Shown piece by piece: positions 63,144 through 64,000 of a stretch of 64,000 bases of DNA. The notes beneath the pieces are model-generated. The model did not search any database. It saw only the letters and a list, made by a program, of their open reading frames with translations, and was not told the origin of the DNA. The translations under genes and the position numbers were made by a program. Source of the stretch: Actinomadura sp. NBRC 104425 (lineage in GTDB: Bacteria; Actinomycetota; Actinomycetes; Streptosporangiales; Streptosporangiaceae). Where the stretch lies: the NCBI RefSeq assembly GCF_030269545.1, contig NZ_BSTN01000016.1:1-64000 (forward strand), read 5' to 3'. Each line of letters starts with the position of its first letter. Positions within the stretch are counted from its first letter, which is position 1.

Positions 63144-64000
63144 GCCTCCGGCCGCCAGAACGGAGCGCACGACGTCGTCGGGGTCGCGGGCGGCGCGGTC
63201 GTGTTCGGCGGTGAACGCGGCGTCCGTGAGCGCCCGTCGCAAGGCGGCGGTGACGCTTTCGATGTCGGCGCGTTCGGCCGGGCCCGGGCGCAGCCCCCTC
63301 CTGCGCCGTATCCCCGTGGCGGCCCCCAGGCAGCGGGCCGCCGCCGCGTGGTCGCCCGTGAGCGCGAACGCGGCGGCCATGCCCTCCAGGGAGAAGACCG
63401 TGTCCCTGGGGCCCTGGTAGCGGACGGCGTGGCCGAGGGCCTCGCGGTGGAACGCCATGGCGGTGCCGGCGTCCGCGCGCCGCTCCGCCACGCGGCCCAG
63501 GCCGATGAGCACGATCGGCAGGTACAGCGGGGTCTCCGCGGGCGCCGCCTTCAGCAGCGTGCGCAGGTGCGTCTCGGCCTCGTCCAGCTTCCCTTCCCGG
63601 CAGGCGGTGTATCCCAGCACGAGCCGGGCGAGCGAGACGGCCGAGAAGCCGTGCTCCACCGCCATGTGCAGAGCGCGTTCGCCGTACCGGCGCGCCTGGG
63701 CCGGGTCGTCGCGCATCACCGCGATCCAGCCGAGCCACCCCAGCCGACCGGCGACGTCGGGCCACAGGTGCAGTTCCTCGGCCAGCCGCAGGCTCTCGCG
63801 CTGCAGCCGGTCGGCGCGGGCATAGTCGCCGGTCAGGTCGGCCAGGCCGGCCAGCCACTCGGCCGCCTGCAACTGCCCCCAGCGGTCGCCCAGCTCGCCG
63901 AAGATCCGCGCGGCCCGTTCCGCCAGGTCCTCCAGCAGGGCCGGGTCGCCGCCGGAATGGGCGCGCTTGGCCCGCACGATGAGCACGGCGCCCTCCCCCC
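63114..64000 (-). CDS. C-terminal TPR region of an AfsR/BTAD-type or LuxR-type regulator, truncated by window edge
   Basis: An open frame from the right edge to a stop at 63114 encodes at least 290 residues of TPR-like helices: FGELGDRWGQLQAAEWLAGL, ARADRLQRESLRLAEEL, EGKLDEAETHLRTLL, ERRADAGTAMAFHREAL. This matches the C-terminal end of large NB-ARC/TPR transcriptional regulators of actinomycetes. The DNA-binding part must lie beyond the window. It converges with galT with a 30-bp overlap. Confidence 0.75.
   Translation of the reverse strand, partial: GEGAVLIVRAKRAHSGGDPALLEDLAERAARIFGELGDRWGQLQAAEWLAGLADLTGDYARADRLQRESLRLAEELHLWPDVAGRLGWLGWIAVMRDDPAQARRYGERALHMAVEHGFSAVSLARLVLGYTACREGKLDEAETHLRTLLKAAPAETPLYLPIVLIGLGRVAERRADAGTAMAFHREALGHAVRYQGPRDTVFSLEGMAAAFALTGDHAAAARCLGAATGIRRRRGLRPGPAERADIESVTAALRRALTDAAFTAEHDRAARDPDDVVRSVLAAGGSAVQADDLA

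Overview
The window is high-GC actinomycete chromosome. DUF397 proteins, SAV_2336-type vWA and NB-ARC proteins, LAL regulators, an mce operon and a BTAD-type regulator suggest a Streptosporangiales/Thermomonosporaceae-like organism, for example Actinomadura. The genus is inference only. Genes are densely packed, and many neighbours are coupled through ATGA or GTGA overlaps.

Positions 1-21405 hold one end of a non-ribosomal peptide cluster of the glycopeptide/dihydroxyphenylglycine (Dpg) type. One leftward operon is mbtH, an ABC exporter, an FkbH-like glyceryl transferase, a free-standing ACP and an NRPS that begins with a condensation domain and leaves the window at base 1. A second leftward operon is hpgT, an acyl-CoA carboxylase beta subunit, dpgC and dpgD, which supplies Dpg. 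Each operon is preceded by a perfect inverted repeat of the form GTCCAA-N17-TTGGAC. This is the site type known for the StrR-family glycopeptide regulator Dbv4, and a StrR-family regulator is encoded at 20422-21405. Two divergent LAL regulators, the second in an operon with a two-gene ABC transporter, complete the control and export set. An odd tRNA-Leu(UAA)-like gene lies at 12203-12276, and the carboxylase carries a rare TTA codon at position 5. I infer a Dpg-containing peptide capped with a glyceryl-derived acyl group.

Positions 22093-33913 hold acyl-CoA and lipid metabolism: two acyl-CoA dehydrogenases, a CaiB/BaiF CoA-transferase, a hotdog thioesterase, an acyl-CoA ligase, a tandem-TetR regulator, a second TetR and two MpaB-type oxygenases. 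Among them sit a LysR remnant, a 3 x 36-bp repeat, and a divergent universal-stress/DUF1876 pair with a DosR-like box between them.

Positions 34080-44128 hold a complete mce lipid-import operon (two YrbE permeases, MceA-F, one Mce-associated protein) followed by a TetR gene. A shared 13-bp sequence and GCCAAT elements lie at both ends of this block.

Positions 44403-53230 encode a predicted NTP-dependent conflict/signalling system of the vWA-MoxR-VMAP kind. It consists of a nucleotide-cyclase-like protein with a C-terminal effector-associated domain, a VMAP adaptor carrying the same domain at its N-terminus, a MoxR-type AAA+ ATPase, and a 1527-residue vWA/NB-ARC/TPR fusion.

Positions 53540-64000 are mixed: two convergent orphan DUF397 genes, trpS preceded by a Trp-Trp leader peptide and hairpin, an FAD oxidoreductase, a sulfotransferase-like protein, a secreted SGNH hydrolase, a DinB/maleylpyruvate-isomerase-like protein, a secreted esterase, a Cys-rich unknown, galT and the 3' part of a TPR-rich regulator.
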